DNA from: JAABPW01 sp037132275 | GTDB taxonomy: Bacteria; Verrucomicrobiota; Kiritimatiellia; CAIKKV01; CAITUY01 | Assembly: GCA_037132275.1 (NCBI GenBank) | Contig: JBAXPK010000005.1 | Location: 9,589 to 73,588, forward strand | Reading direction: 5' to 3' | Length of the DNA stretch: 64,000 bases | Part shown: one piece after another, positions 53,011 through 62,767 of the stretch | How positions within the stretch are numbered: the stretch's first letter is position 1 | Layout of the letters: each line of letters starts with the position of its first letter | Position numbers and translations under genes: made by a program | The notes under the pieces: generated by a model | The model's input: only the letters and a program-made list of their open reading frames with translations | The model's database searches: none | Told to the model about the DNA's origin: nothing

Positions 53011-54329
53011 ATCCCCTTGTTTTTGATGCGATTCTCGCCGCCGCGATATTTCTTGGGGTGTTAGTCGTCCTGAAATGTATTGATGTGCTTCTTTTTGACC
53101 TGATGGCCAAGTGGCGAAAGAGGCCGCAGGTTCCTCGACTTTTGCGGGATATCGGGCGTTGGGGGCTGTCGCTGCTCGCGCTCGTATTGATTGTTCGCGG
53201 GTTTTTTCCCGGAGTGAACCTCAATATTCTGGCCATGTCTTCCCTGGTCGTGGGATATATCCTCGGGAATGCGACACAGGATACCCTTGGCAACCTGATT
53301 GCCGGCCTGGCGTTGAATACGGAGCGGCCGTTTTACATCGGGGACTGGGTGACGGTCAGCGGAAACACCGGGGTGGTGGTGGATACCACCTGGCGTGCGA
53401 CGCGTTTGCGAACCAAGACCGAGGATTACATTGTCATCCCGAATGCCTCGATCGCCCGCGAACCGATTGTGAATTATTCGCGCCCTACTGCCTGCCATGG
53501 CTGTAATCTTCCCATCGGCGTGGATTATGAGACTCCCCCCAACGTTGTTCGCAACGCCATCAAGGGGGTCTTGGCCGATGCGCCCGATGTGTTGAAAGAT
53601 CCCCCGCCGATGGTCTATCTCACCGGCTACGGCGATTTTTCAATGAACTTCACCATGAAGTTTTTCATTGAGGATTATGCGAAGTTGGATCTGATTCAGA
53701 GTACGGTTCTGGACCGTCTCTGGTATGTGTTCAAACGCGAGGGGATCGGGATTCCCTATCCGATTCAAGATGTACGGGTCAGCAACCGGTTGGCCTGTGA
53801 ACGGCGCGTCCTTGAATCGAATCGGGAGGCCGTGGCGGCGCTGTTCAAACGGGTGGATATATTTCAGTCGTTGTCCGATGCCGAATGCGAGCGTCTGGTG
53901 TCAGTTGTGAATACGGTGCCCTATGCCGCGGGTGAAATCCTCTGTCGTGAAGGCGAGCCGGGCGATTCGTTTTATGTCATTCGGTCCGGCACGGTTGAGG
54001 TGCGGATCCGGGGCGCCGATGGGGCCTTGGCAACGGTGGCGCGGCTTTCAAGTGGCCAATTTTTCGGCGAAATGTCCCTCCTCACGGGCGAACGGCGTTC
54101 GGCGACGGTGGTGGCGGAAGGCGATGTGGAAGTGGTGCGGGTCGCGAAGCAGGATTTTGCCGCCTTGTTGCAGGCAGATGCCGAACTGGCGGGACAACTG
54201 GCCATTGTGCTCGAAAAGAGACTGGCGCAACGGAAGGAGCTTAGCGCGACTTTGACGACAGAGGGGGTCGTCCCTGAAAATCGTTCCATACTGGCCATGC
54301 GTATCCGCCGTTTTTTTGGACTTGCGTAG
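53007..54329 (+). CDS. MscS-like small-conductance channel with cyclic-nucleotide-binding domain
   Basis: The 440-residue protein joins an MscS channel to a regulatory domain. Three or so membrane helices are followed by the pore helix and beta domain: LVVGYILGNATQDTLGNLIAGLALN and RPFYIGDWVTVSGNTGVVVDTTWRATRLRTKTEDYIVIPNA (described in two parts). Residues 300-420 form a cNMP-binding fold with EPGDSFYVIRSGTVEVRI and FGEMSLLTGERRSATVVA. The channel protects against osmotic shock, and this type is gated or modulated by cAMP or cGMP in some bacteria. Confidence 0.88.
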   Translation: MNPLVFDAILAAAIFLGVLVVLKCIDVLLFDLMAKWRKRPQVPRLLRDIGRWGLSLLALVLIVRGFFPGVNLNILAMSSLVVGYILGNATQDTLGNLIAGLALNTERPFYIGDWVTVSGNTGVVVDTTWRATRLRTKTEDYIVIPNASIAREPIVNYSRPTACHGCNLPIGVDYETPPNVVRNAIKGVLADAPDVLKDPPPMVYLTGYGDFSMNFTMKFFIEDYAKLDLIQSTVLDRLWYVFKREGIGIPYPIQDVRVSNRLACERRVLESNREAVAALFKRVDIFQSLSDAECERLVSVVNTVPYAAGEILCREGEPGDSFYVIRSGTVEVRIRGADGALATVARLSSGQFFGEMSLLTGERRSATVVAEGDVEVVRVAKQDFAALLQADAELAGQLAIVLEKRLAQRKELSATLTTEGVVPENRSILAMRIRRFFGLA

Positions 54330-54352
54330 TTTAAGGATAGAAGAGCTGCCTT

Positions 54353-57300
54353 ATGATGATCGTATGGATCGTTTGCCTGGCCATGCTGGCCGCCCCCTTC
54401 TCCCGTGCCGACGGCTTTCTAAGCCAGGCTTCCCAGCGCGGTGTTTTTCAGATCGCTGGCGCTCAAGCCACGCTCCTTCAATCCAATCAGACGTGGCAGT
54501 TGCGGTTTTCCCTGCCCCCCGGTGCGGCGGCGGGAGTGTGGGCGAAATACGGGCACGCCGATGGTCTTCCCGCGCAGGCACAGGCTCTGCGCTATGATTT
54601 TGAACTGGCGCCTGAAACGCCGGTTCCGCTTTCCGTGAGTTGGGAGATAAAGGGCGAATCGGGTGTCCAAGCCGTTCCTCTGGTCCTGCGCGCGAGAAGC
54701 GGACGAGGGGAAGTCTTTCTCGATGAGTCACGCCTTGGCGTTTGGCACGAAACGGTGCTGGTGGTGGCCCATCCCGGCGGTGTCGCCAACCTTTCCGGGC
54801 AACTCGATATCAGGGCGGAGTTTGTGCAGTGGGCTCCGTGGCGTCGGGTCGTTTTCAGCCCCTGGGGCCGCTGGCTCGGTCTGCTGGTTGCCGCGTTTCT
54901 GTCGGCGGCCGTGGCCGGCAGGGCATGCCGAAGACCGGTAAGGGTGGCGATGACGGGATGGGCTCGTGATCTGGCCGCAGGCTTTGCCTGCGTCCTGGGC
55001 GTGGGGTCGGTCTTGGCCATTTTGGGAACGGCGGAGACAAGTCCGGGCCGGTTCCCATTCACTCCCATGCTGGCCGCGCTGGCGGGCGCGTGGATGGCGG
55101 GGATATTCACCCGCCTTTGGGCCGGTCGTGGCCCGACGGTCTCGGAAACTTTCCAGCATGCCTTGCTTCCCGGTGTTCTGGCGATGGCGGCCGGTGATGT
55201 GGCTATTTGGACTGCGGCTGGCCAATGGACAGCTTTGGGCCAGATGACCCGTTTGGGCGCTGTCGTGTTCTGGGCGCTGTATCATGTTGCGAATGCGCGT
55301 CGTCTGGCCACGGCGCGGCGGCCGCTGGAAGCCGCCGTGGGGGCGCGGATGGTGGCGATCCCCTTTATATTCGGCATTCTGCTCCTGCTGCCGAATCGCG
55401 ACTTGATGCTGCAAGCCGGCGCGATTCTCGTGCCCCGCGCTTGGGCGGCACCGGAACTTCTGGTGTTCACGGGGCGGGCTCTGATATTGGTGGTTTTTAA
55501 TCTGGCGGCAGCGTTGGCGTGTGGCGGACGATGGACTGTAGGACATATCAAAGTGTTGATCCCGGTCGCGGTGGCCGCCGTGGGTTCGCCCCTGATCGCC
55601 AATGCAGGGTCAGGGACGTTCGCCGTGCCGGCCTTATTGCAGCCGCTGGTTGCCATCGTTGCCACGATGCTCTCGCAAGGTCTTCTATGGGCCGAGGCTT
55701 ACCTGTTAACCGGCATGATGCTGGATGCGATGCACGGCAGGCAGTTTCAGAGTACGACGCTGTCTGATTATGCGCGGAAGGGATTGCGTAACGGCGTGGT
55801 GTTCAGCGGCTGGTTCATGGGTTTGTTGCATGCGGGCCTTTTACTTTATAGCTCCCCGCTCTGGATACAGGCCTATAAGACTGCTCCACTTCTGGCATGG
55901 GCCTGTCTCGGTGCCATGATTTTCCCGCTCATCAAAACTATCATTGAAAGTTTCGATGGAAGCCCTGCCTTTGACCAGCGGTTGCTCCGCAATTACCGCC
56001 GACCCACCCTGGCGCTCAGGGGCGCTATCGCCGGTGCCTGCATGGCTTGGGCTTGGAACCATCACTTTATTGAATGGACGCTGCCGGATCGAGCGGGATG
56101 GGGGTTTGCGGCGGGCGTGGCGATTTATGCCGGGATGAGTTGGGTGAGCGACGCCGCACGGGCGGTGACCGGGCATGGACGAGTGGCTGGCTGGCGACTC
56201 TATGCGGTAGAGGCGTTGCTGGGCGGGATGGTGGGTGCGGCCTTGGGATTTTATTTCGATGCGTCCCAAACGCCGGTGGTGGCGAATAAACTAACGGTTT
56301 ATCTGGGTTTCGGGTTGCCCCCGTTGCCCTACGATGTCACGCCGCTGTTGAGCCGCTGGGGGTTGCTCAGTCTCGGCCATTACACCGGGGGGGCGCGGCT
56401 ATTATGGAACGAGGCGTTGGCGGGCGTTATTTCGTGGGGTGTGGCGGCATGGCTGTTCGCGCTTAACAAGTCGTTCCTGATGGCCTTGTTTCAACGGGAG
56501 TGGGCGCCTGTCCGCCGCCTGTTCTCCCGGGATGGCATGGCGGAGTTGGCGGATGGCACGATCTTCGTCCTGCGCTGGGGATTATGGATGGCCCCGATCA
56601 TCTTCACGTTTCTCCGCCAGATGTCGGTGCCCACCTGGTACAATCAGGATGGCGCGATTCACACACTCTGTTGCATCGTACAAAACGGGTTTTCGGATGC
56701 CCATGCCTTTGAAGCGTGGAGCCTGAAGGTGTTCATGTGGGTGCTGGCATACGATGCTTTCCGCACGCTGATCTGGCTGGACCACATGGGTTTACGGGTG
56801 GCCACGCTGGTCAATCTCAGCTTTCTCGGCATGGACCGTCTTGATGATCGTGTGGCCCGTTTTCTGGGGCCCCATGCCGCTGCCCGTTTCATTCCCGAGG
56901 GAATCAAGCGCTTCACTACCTGGGCTCCATTGCTGCTGCCGTTCTATATTCCCGCCGGTGCGGCGTGGAATCAGGTGTGGGATGAATCGAAAGCCGTTCA
57001 ATTGGCTACCGCACCCTGGATTGAGCGGGTATGGGCGCAATCCCTGGCCTGGGGTGTGAGCGAGGCGGTAGGGCTGTTGCTGGGGGTGACTCTGATCGCG
57101 GCTTTGGTACGGCAGCGGGGGCGGCGGGGCGGGGCGGCCGCGGTGGAATTGCGGAATAGCGTCTATGCGTTTTCCCTGCAACCCGGTGGGGCGCCCCGCG
57201 CCGAGTTCCTGCCGCAACGGTTAGATGTCCACCGCCGTTCGTATGAGGGACGGGACCCCGCGGGCCGCGCCTTGTTTCTGGCCGAGGCCGATCCGGTGCA

Positions 57301-60300
57301 GGCCGGGCGATGGAACGTCTGGCCGGTGCTGGGGAACTTCCCCGCCGAAATCGGGCCGCAACCCACCGTGGTGGCGGAAGGGGATGGTCTGAGGGCGAAG
57401 CACAACCTTGCCGGCATCGAAACGGATATTCATATCGCGTTGCCCGAGGCGGGACTGGCGCTTGAGGCTTGGACAGTGACGCTGCGCAATACCGGATCCC
57501 AGGCCCGTTCATTGTGCATGGCCCCCTATGTCGAATGGTCGCTTAACAGTATGGATGCCGACCGTAGCCACACGCAATACAACAGGCTTTTCCCGGAACT
57601 GTCTTACGTTCCGGAGTTGAACGCGATTCTGGCATTGCACCGTTACACCAAACTGGTCGGGTTTCTGGCGGCGGATCGCACGCCCGAGGGCATCCATGTG
57701 GCGCGGGTGGACTTTATTGGGCGGGCTGGAACCTTGTGGGCGCCGGAAGCCCTGCGCGAGATGCAATGGCGCCCGGCGGAGGCGCTGGTTCCGTGTCCCA
57801 TGTTTGATGGCATTGCCAGTCTGGCGTTGCGTGTCGAACTTCCGCCCGGGGGTGAGACGACGGTGCGTCTGTGGGCGGGCTGCGCGGCCTCGCGCCAGGC
57901 GGCTGAAGCGATCCTGAAGTCACACTGTCCGCCGGGCATCGCGCGGCCAGCGGCGGCCACCACCGGTTTGCGTATCGGTCATGGGCGCCCGACGGGAGAC
58001 AGAATCCCCCCTTACACCCAGTATGAGGAGGGGGGGCGTGTGATGCGGGTTCTGACGCCTTTTACGCCCCGGCCGTTCGACCACACGATGGCTAATGCGT
58101 TGGGCCATGTGATGGCGGTGACGAATCGCGGACTGCACACCTCGTCAAGCGTGAATTCGCAGCAAAACCGGCTTACGCCTGACTGGGCTGATACCACCAC
58201 CCGCGAATTACCCGGTGAGGCATTTTATCTTTATGATCCCGACCAGCGGGACTGGTTCTCGCCCACCTATGAACCCTTGCGTTCAAACACGGCCGACTAT
58301 GAGACCGAGTTCCGCACGGATGGCACGGCGGTGTTTCAGATGCGGCAGGGAACCCTGTCCACCGAATTGACGGTGTTCGTGCCGCCGGATGAACCGGCGG
58401 GGGTTTATCGTCTCGTCGTTCGCAATGAAGGCGACCGTGCACGCCGTCTTTACTGTGTTCCGTATTTTCAGATGACGCTGGCTGCCCAACCTGAACATTC
58501 AGGGCCGTTGAATCGAACGCCGACAACGGCAGGCCATGGCTGGTTGTTCGAAAATCCGCGTAATACCTTCCGCTCGGGGCCCGCCTTTGTGGCCGTCATG
58601 CCGGCGCCGGAGGAGAGTACGACGCGGCGGGGCGAATTTTTTGGCGCCGGTCGCGCCGTGTCGCACCCGGCCTGGGTGGAAAACGGGCCTTCGGCCGTGG
58701 ACCGTGATTCCGATAATCAGGTCGTTGCGGCGTTTCGGGTGATGCTGGAGCTACCGCCGAAGTCCGAATGCGAAGTGGTGGTGGTGCTGGGGCAGACCGG
58801 TTCGCGGGCGGAAGCCGGTCAGGTTATTGCCCGTTACACCGATCCCGGCCATGCGCTTCGCCAACTCGAAGCAACACGCCGCTGGTGGAATGGGTTTATG
58901 GGGACGTTGGAGGTGGAGACGTCCGATCCCGTTTTGGATGGCTATTTGTATTGGTTGCGTTACCAGGCGCTGGCCGAACGTATCTGGGCGCGTAAAGGGT
59001 TCTACCAGTCCAGCGGCGCCTTCGGGTTCCGTGATCAATTACAGGACTCGGTCAATCTGATCTGGGTTGACCCGGCTCTGGCCCGCCGTCAGATATTACG
59101 GCATGCCGCCCAGCAATTTATTGAGGGGGATACGGTGCATTGGTTTTTTCTTCAGCAGGATGGACGCACGGGGTTTTCTTCCCGGTCACACGCCTGTGAC
59201 AATCTCTTGTGGTTGGGCTGGGCGGTGGCGGAATACGTTCGCATGACGGGCGACGAAACCTTGCTCGACGAACCAGTGTCGTATCTGGATGCGGAGTCGC
59301 CCCTGTTGCCGCTGCCGGAAGGCAAGCATGGCATGGGCTTTTTTCCGCTTCGCTCGGCGTGTGAGGAGTCGGTGTTCGGGCATGTGAGGCGCGCGTTGGA
59401 TCTGGTTCTGAACCGGCGCATGGGCCGTCATGGGTTGCCGTTGATCGGGACGGGTGACTGGAACGACGGTCTGGATGAAATCGGCAGTGAGGGACGCGGC
59501 GAAAGCGTCTGGCTTGGATTATTCCTGTATTCCATTCTGCGTGACTTAATGCCGCTGCTTGAGCGCCGGCTTAAGCCGCGCCAAGCGGGTGAGTATCGCC
59601 GTCGCATGGGGGCGCTGAGTGAGGCCATCGAGGCGACATGGCGTGGCGATCGTTACTTGCGCGCTATTCATGATGACGGCACGGAGATTGGCGTCAAGGG
59701 GAGCGGCATCTGGGAAGTGGATGCACTGACGGCGGCGTGGGCCGTGATGGCCGGAATCCATGCGGATCACGCACGGATTATGTTCGATATCGCCCTCCGG
59801 ACATTGGAACGGGGGCCGGTGATTCTGCTGGGCTGGCCGTCCTTGAATGAGGCAACCAAGCCTTATCTGGGGCGGAGTTGCCGGTATCCTGAAGGCGTCC
59901 GGGAAAACGGGATGTACTGCCATGGTGTGCAATGGTTGGTCGGGGCGGCCCGGCGGTTGGCCGAGGAACGGGCGGCGGCGGGCGATGCGGTTGCGGCGGC
60001 CCACTACCGTGAAACCGCAGTACGGTTATGGCGCAAGATTTCGCCGCTGGATCATGCCAATCCTGAAAACATCGAGCGGTACGGCGGGCAGCCAAATAAG
60101 CAGGCGGCGGATCTGCTGACGACATTTGATCCGGGGCGAATGATCTGGAATGGCTACACCGGCGCGGCCGCCTGGATGTTGCGTCAGGCGATGGAGGGGA
60201 TCATTGGCGCCCGGTTGAAGGGGAATCAGGTGCACTTACCCGATGACCTGGATATGGCTCGCGGTGGGTTGCGGATTCACAGTGTCCGTCGAAATCTGGC

Positions 60301-60325
60301 GGTGAGCCCGCTCAAAGGAACATGA
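54353..60325 (+). CDS. Membrane-anchored GH94-type protein resembling a cyclic beta-glucan synthase C-terminal half
   Basis: The 1990-residue protein has an N-terminal signal-like segment, a short extracytoplasmic beta domain (25-160) and a block of many hydrophobic helices (about 165-930). Residues 930-1220 and 1225-1500 are two GH94/GT36-type beta-sandwich segments (ELRNSVYAFSLQPGG; MANALGHVMAVTNRGLHTSSSVN). Residues 1510-1990 are a GH94 (alpha/alpha)6 catalytic domain: FGFRDQLQDSVN, LIGTGDWNDGLDEIG with the catalytic aspartate near 1700, and NGYTGAAAWMLRQAMEGIIG. Cyclic beta-1,2-glucan synthases (NdvB) share this C-terminal order, but no GT84 glucosyltransferase domain is visible. It overlaps the next gene by 4 bp. 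It may therefore degrade or process, not make, a beta-glucan at the membrane. Confidence 0.78.
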   Translation: MMIVWIVCLAMLAAPFSRADGFLSQASQRGVFQIAGAQATLLQSNQTWQLRFSLPPGAAAGVWAKYGHADGLPAQAQALRYDFELAPETPVPLSVSWEIKGESGVQAVPLVLRARSGRGEVFLDESRLGVWHETVLVVAHPGGVANLSGQLDIRAEFVQWAPWRRVVFSPWGRWLGLLVAAFLSAAVAGRACRRPVRVAMTGWARDLAAGFACVLGVGSVLAILGTAETSPGRFPFTPMLAALAGAWMAGIFTRLWAGRGPTVSETFQHALLPGVLAMAAGDVAIWTAAGQWTALGQMTRLGAVVFWALYHVANARRLATARRPLEAAVGARMVAIPFIFGILLLLPNRDLMLQAGAILVPRAWAAPELLVFTGRALILVVFNLAAALACGGRWTVGHIKVLIPVAVAAVGSPLIANAGSGTFAVPALLQPLVAIVATMLSQGLLWAEAYLLTGMMLDAMHGRQFQSTTLSDYARKGLRNGVVFSGWFMGLLHAGLLLYSSPLWIQAYKTAPLLAWACLGAMIFPLIKTIIESFDGSPAFDQRLLRNYRRPTLALRGAIAGACMAWAWNHHFIEWTLPDRAGWGFAAGVAIYAGMSWVSDAARAVTGHGRVAGWRLYAVEALLGGMVGAALGFYFDASQTPVVANKLTVYLGFGLPPLPYDVTPLLSRWGLLSLGHYTGGARLLWNEALAGVISWGVAAWLFALNKSFLMALFQREWAPVRRLFSRDGMAELADGTIFVLRWGLWMAPIIFTFLRQMSVPTWYNQDGAIHTLCCIVQNGFSDAHAFEAWSLKVFMWVLAYDAFRTLIWLDHMGLRVATLVNLSFLGMDRLDDRVARFLGPHAAARFIPEGIKRFTTWAPLLLPFYIPAGAAWNQVWDESKAVQLATAPWIERVWAQSLAWGVSEAVGLLLGVTLIAALVRQRGRRGGAAAVELRNSVYAFSLQPGGAPRAEFLPQRLDVHRRSYEGRDPAGRALFLAEADPVQAGRWNVWPVLGNFPAEIGPQPTVVAEGDGLRAKHNLAGIETDIHIALPEAGLALEAWTVTLRNTGSQARSLCMAPYVEWSLNSMDADRSHTQYNRLFPELSYVPELNAILALHRYTKLVGFLAADRTPEGIHVARVDFIGRAGTLWAPEALREMQWRPAEALVPCPMFDGIASLALRVELPPGGETTVRLWAGCAASRQAAEAILKSHCPPGIARPAAATTGLRIGHGRPTGDRIPPYTQYEEGGRVMRVLTPFTPRPFDHTMANALGHVMAVTNRGLHTSSSVNSQQNRLTPDWADTTTRELPGEAFYLYDPDQRDWFSPTYEPLRSNTADYETEFRTDGTAVFQMRQGTLSTELTVFVPPDEPAGVYRLVVRNEGDRARRLYCVPYFQMTLAAQPEHSGPLNRTPTTAGHGWLFENPRNTFRSGPAFVAVMPAPEESTTRRGEFFGAGRAVSHPAWVENGPSAVDRDSDNQVVAAFRVMLELPPKSECEVVVVLGQTGSRAEAGQVIARYTDPGHALRQLEATRRWWNGFMGTLEVETSDPVLDGYLYWLRYQALAERIWARKGFYQSSGAFGFRDQLQDSVNLIWVDPALARRQILRHAAQQFIEGDTVHWFFLQQDGRTGFSSRSHACDNLLWLGWAVAEYVRMTGDETLLDEPVSYLDAESPLLPLPEGKHGMGFFPLRSACEESVFGHVRRALDLVLNRRMGRHGLPLIGTGDWNDGLDEIGSEGRGESVWLGLFLYSILRDLMPLLERRLKPRQAGEYRRRMGALSEAIEATWRGDRYLRAIHDDGTEIGVKGSGIWEVDALTAAWAVMAGIHADHARIMFDIALRTLERGPVILLGWPSLNEATKPYLGRSCRYPEGVRENGMYCHGVQWLVGAARRLAEERAAAGDAVAAAHYRETAVRLWRKISPLDHANPENIERYGGQPNKQAADLLTTFDPGRMIWNGYTGAAAWMLRQAMEGIIGARLKGNQVHLPDDLDMARGGLRIHSVRRNLAVSPLKGT

Positions 60326-62373
60326 ACTTGAGACATCATAAAACCTATTGTGGTGCGGTCATGGCGGGAATAGCCCTGATGGCGGCCGTAGGGAGGGGAG
60401 GAGAATTGGTCAATCCCCGCCACATCCACATGCGCCAGTTGTTGGAGAATGCGATGGGGTACATCAATCCTGAGCACGGATTGTTTGATCCGGTGTCCGG
60501 ATATCCGGTCGAAGGATGGAACGACGATGCTCGTGCGGGATTGTATCTTCGCGATTTCACCCAGTTGACGACTCTTGGCGAATGGTTGGAACTTCTGGGT
60601 GACATTGCGGCCGGATATGTGGACCAGCCCTATCTGTCGCGAACCGAGGCGTTGCGCCGGCTGGAGCGTGTGGTCGACAGTTTGGTTCATGACCAGCATG
60701 ATCCGGACCTTAGCGATCGGGGATTGTTGAGCAACTTCCTCGCCTTCGGGAAGGATCGGCGTATCGGCCCGCTGACCTCCGATGCGTACCAGCGTGAGTT
60801 CGTCGTCGCCTTTGGCGAAGCGGAAGGATCGGCAATTTGGCAGGCGCTGAAAAGCAAGGGTTGGCTCAAGGCCTGGCGGGATGATAAGCAGGCGGAAATC
60901 AAGCGCATCACCGGGTATGGACACGACGGCTTTTCGGACGCGCTGGCGCCGTATGCGGAAACGGGGAAGAAGAACCAGATCATGGGGATTCTAGACCGGC
61001 GGGTGGTGCAAATTGTATATGGCGACAATGCCAATTTGAGCGCCTCTGTGGCCAAGACGATCGGTGCGCTTCTGCATCCTTCGGTAAGATCCGAGCCCGC
61101 TGCGCAACGGATTCGGGAACGGTTGGAGTCGTTTTTGGAAGCGCAGCGGCCTGGCTATCAATTCCTCTACGACTCGGAGCGTGGACTCTTTCGGTTTGGC
61201 TGGAATGCCACCCATCATCAATTTTTGGGGTGGGGGGATGCCGGGGATGTCTGGCAAACGACCTATGCCGATTATCTGGTAAACGAGTTTCGGGGGCCCA
61301 TGAAGTTTGTTGTGATTCGGTATGGTTTCCCCGATGATCCCTTGCGCTATCAGGCCTTCAAGATCAAGTCACACCCGATGAAAAAAGGGAATGATCTTTA
61401 CACTCTGGTAGCCTGGGAGGGGTCAGCCTTCCAAACCATGGGCCTTTCTTTGTTCATGGGGGAGCGATCCATTCCAGGTTGGCGGGCGGTTCTTGAAAAT
61501 GCGGTGCGGATCAACCTGGATTACTCGCGAGCCCACCGTCTGCCCGGCTTTCTTTCCGAGGCCTATAGCGGGAATGGCATTGAGTATAGTGGCAAGATTG
61601 GTGTGCCGGACATTGCCGTGGTCAATGATGCCCGTATTACCAATGCTCCATCACTCTATACCTTGGGCGTGGCCTACGAAATATTACCCGGCGAAGTGGA
61701 ATCTTTTTTGGGTGACTACTGGCCCGAGATTTCATCTTTATTTACAACGCATGGTCCATGGGAGGGATTCAATATCACCCTTCGTCAGCCCGTGGAATGC
61801 CAGACGGCCGTGCATGTGATGTCGCTGATTCTGGGTGGCGTGGGAGTCGGTTCTGAAAATATGGGGCGATATTTGGAGCATCGTAAGTTGACGGCGGCCC
61901 TGCGGCGCGTATACCCCGGCGGCGATAGGGTGAATCTATTGATCCCTGAGGTGCAGACGGCGGTTTGGTCGCCCGATGGGAGCGCCATCGAATTGATACG
62001 CGGGAAAAAGTTATTCCGGTTGACGGGCAAACAAGTTCAAAAGGGTGCGGTGACGTGGATGTTATCAAGTCCGCCTGAGGGAGTATCGTTCTCTAACGGG
62101 GAGTTATTGATTCGATACCGGAACCGGGGGGGCGACATTCCCGTAGTGGTCAGTCTTGAACGCCCTTCACAGGTTGGTCGTGGCGTCTCCCAGGAACTCT
62201 TTACGCGTTTTCGGCATGCTGCGTATTGGGCCCGGGAGATCCGTATACCCCTGCCGGCCACGCCCGGCTTGCTTGGCATTCAGAAAGTGACGCTTCTGGT
62301 GGGCTCAGGTGAGGTTCGAAAAGTGGACTTTGAGTTAAGTGGGTTTGCCTTCGAACCCTATGAGAAACATTAA
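60322..62373 (+). CDS. Secreted (alpha/alpha)6 glucanase-like protein, GH144/GH162/GH189 relative
   Basis: The 683-residue protein has a short, weak signal peptide (YCGAVMAGIALMAAVGRG). The N-terminal part contains LYLRDFTQLTTLGEWLELLGDI and WNDDARAG. The segment FLYDSERGLFRFGWNATHH followed by YADYLVNEFRG resembles the glucoamylase-like domain of cyclic beta-glucan synthases (FLYDPERRLFxIGYN and YYDLLASEAR in NdvB). Later LPGFLSEAYSGNGIEYSGKIGVPD and ALYTLGVAYEI-like segments fit the fold. A beta-sandwich C-terminus follows. It overlaps the GH94-type gene by 4 bp. Together they carry two of the modules found fused in NdvB-type proteins. Confidence 0.7.
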   Translation: MNLRHHKTYCGAVMAGIALMAAVGRGGELVNPRHIHMRQLLENAMGYINPEHGLFDPVSGYPVEGWNDDARAGLYLRDFTQLTTLGEWLELLGDIAAGYVDQPYLSRTEALRRLERVVDSLVHDQHDPDLSDRGLLSNFLAFGKDRRIGPLTSDAYQREFVVAFGEAEGSAIWQALKSKGWLKAWRDDKQAEIKRITGYGHDGFSDALAPYAETGKKNQIMGILDRRVVQIVYGDNANLSASVAKTIGALLHPSVRSEPAAQRIRERLESFLEAQRPGYQFLYDSERGLFRFGWNATHHQFLGWGDAGDVWQTTYADYLVNEFRGPMKFVVIRYGFPDDPLRYQAFKIKSHPMKKGNDLYTLVAWEGSAFQTMGLSLFMGERSIPGWRAVLENAVRINLDYSRAHRLPGFLSEAYSGNGIEYSGKIGVPDIAVVNDARITNAPSLYTLGVAYEILPGEVESFLGDYWPEISSLFTTHGPWEGFNITLRQPVECQTAVHVMSLILGGVGVGSENMGRYLEHRKLTAALRRVYPGGDRVNLLIPEVQTAVWSPDGSAIELIRGKKLFRLTGKQVQKGAVTWMLSSPPEGVSFSNGELLIRYRNRGGDIPVVVSLERPSQVGRGVSQELFTRFRHAAYWAREIRIPLPATPGLLGIQKVTLLVGSGEVRKVDFELSGFAFEPYEKH

Positions 62374-62767
62374 TTCACCACCTGTTGGGGGCCAGATTTC
62401 ATGATCATCATTTCCGCAACGTCTTGATTAGCCTGTTGTAAGTGGCATGCGCCCCGATCCCAAGCAATGACGAACGGTAGCCTTCATGCGCGGCGTACTC
62501 GCCGTCGCGAGGCTTGGTTGGGATCAGGAAATCCAGGGACGAGAGGAAATTCAGGGACATACTGAAATCTAGGGACATACTGATTATGAGCAAAAATCCA
62601 GGGACATACTGATAGTGCCCACTCAAATCTGCTGGCCTCAATCTCGGAAATGGCCGCCAGATACTCCGTGCCCGTCGCGCCTACGACCAACTCCGTGATG
62701 CCGAGATCCACCGTCTTTGTCCCACTGGACACCGAATACACCAGATAGCCGGACACCCCAGTGGGTA
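62374..62767. other. Gene-free stretch with coding remnants and an 18-bp repeat
   Basis: No full gene is present between the convergent ends of two genes. On the minus strand, protein-like fragments are readable in different frames: TEYLAAISEIEASRFEW upstream of the 18-bp repeat and PRDGEYAAHEGYRSSLLGIG downstream of it. This suggests a decayed gene split by repeat insertion. I do not recognise the parent family. Confidence 0.55.
62530..62612. repeat. 18-bp repeat, unit AATYCAGGGACATACTGA, four copies
   Basis: Copies begin at 62530 (diverged at its 3' part), 62548, 62566 and 62595. The first three are in perfect 18-bp register, and the fourth follows an 11-base insert. The core CAGGGACATACTGA, or its complement TCAGTATGTCCCTG, resembles short repeats seen next to REP-associated (IS200/IS605-like) transposases, but no transposase is present here. 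Confidence 0.85.
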
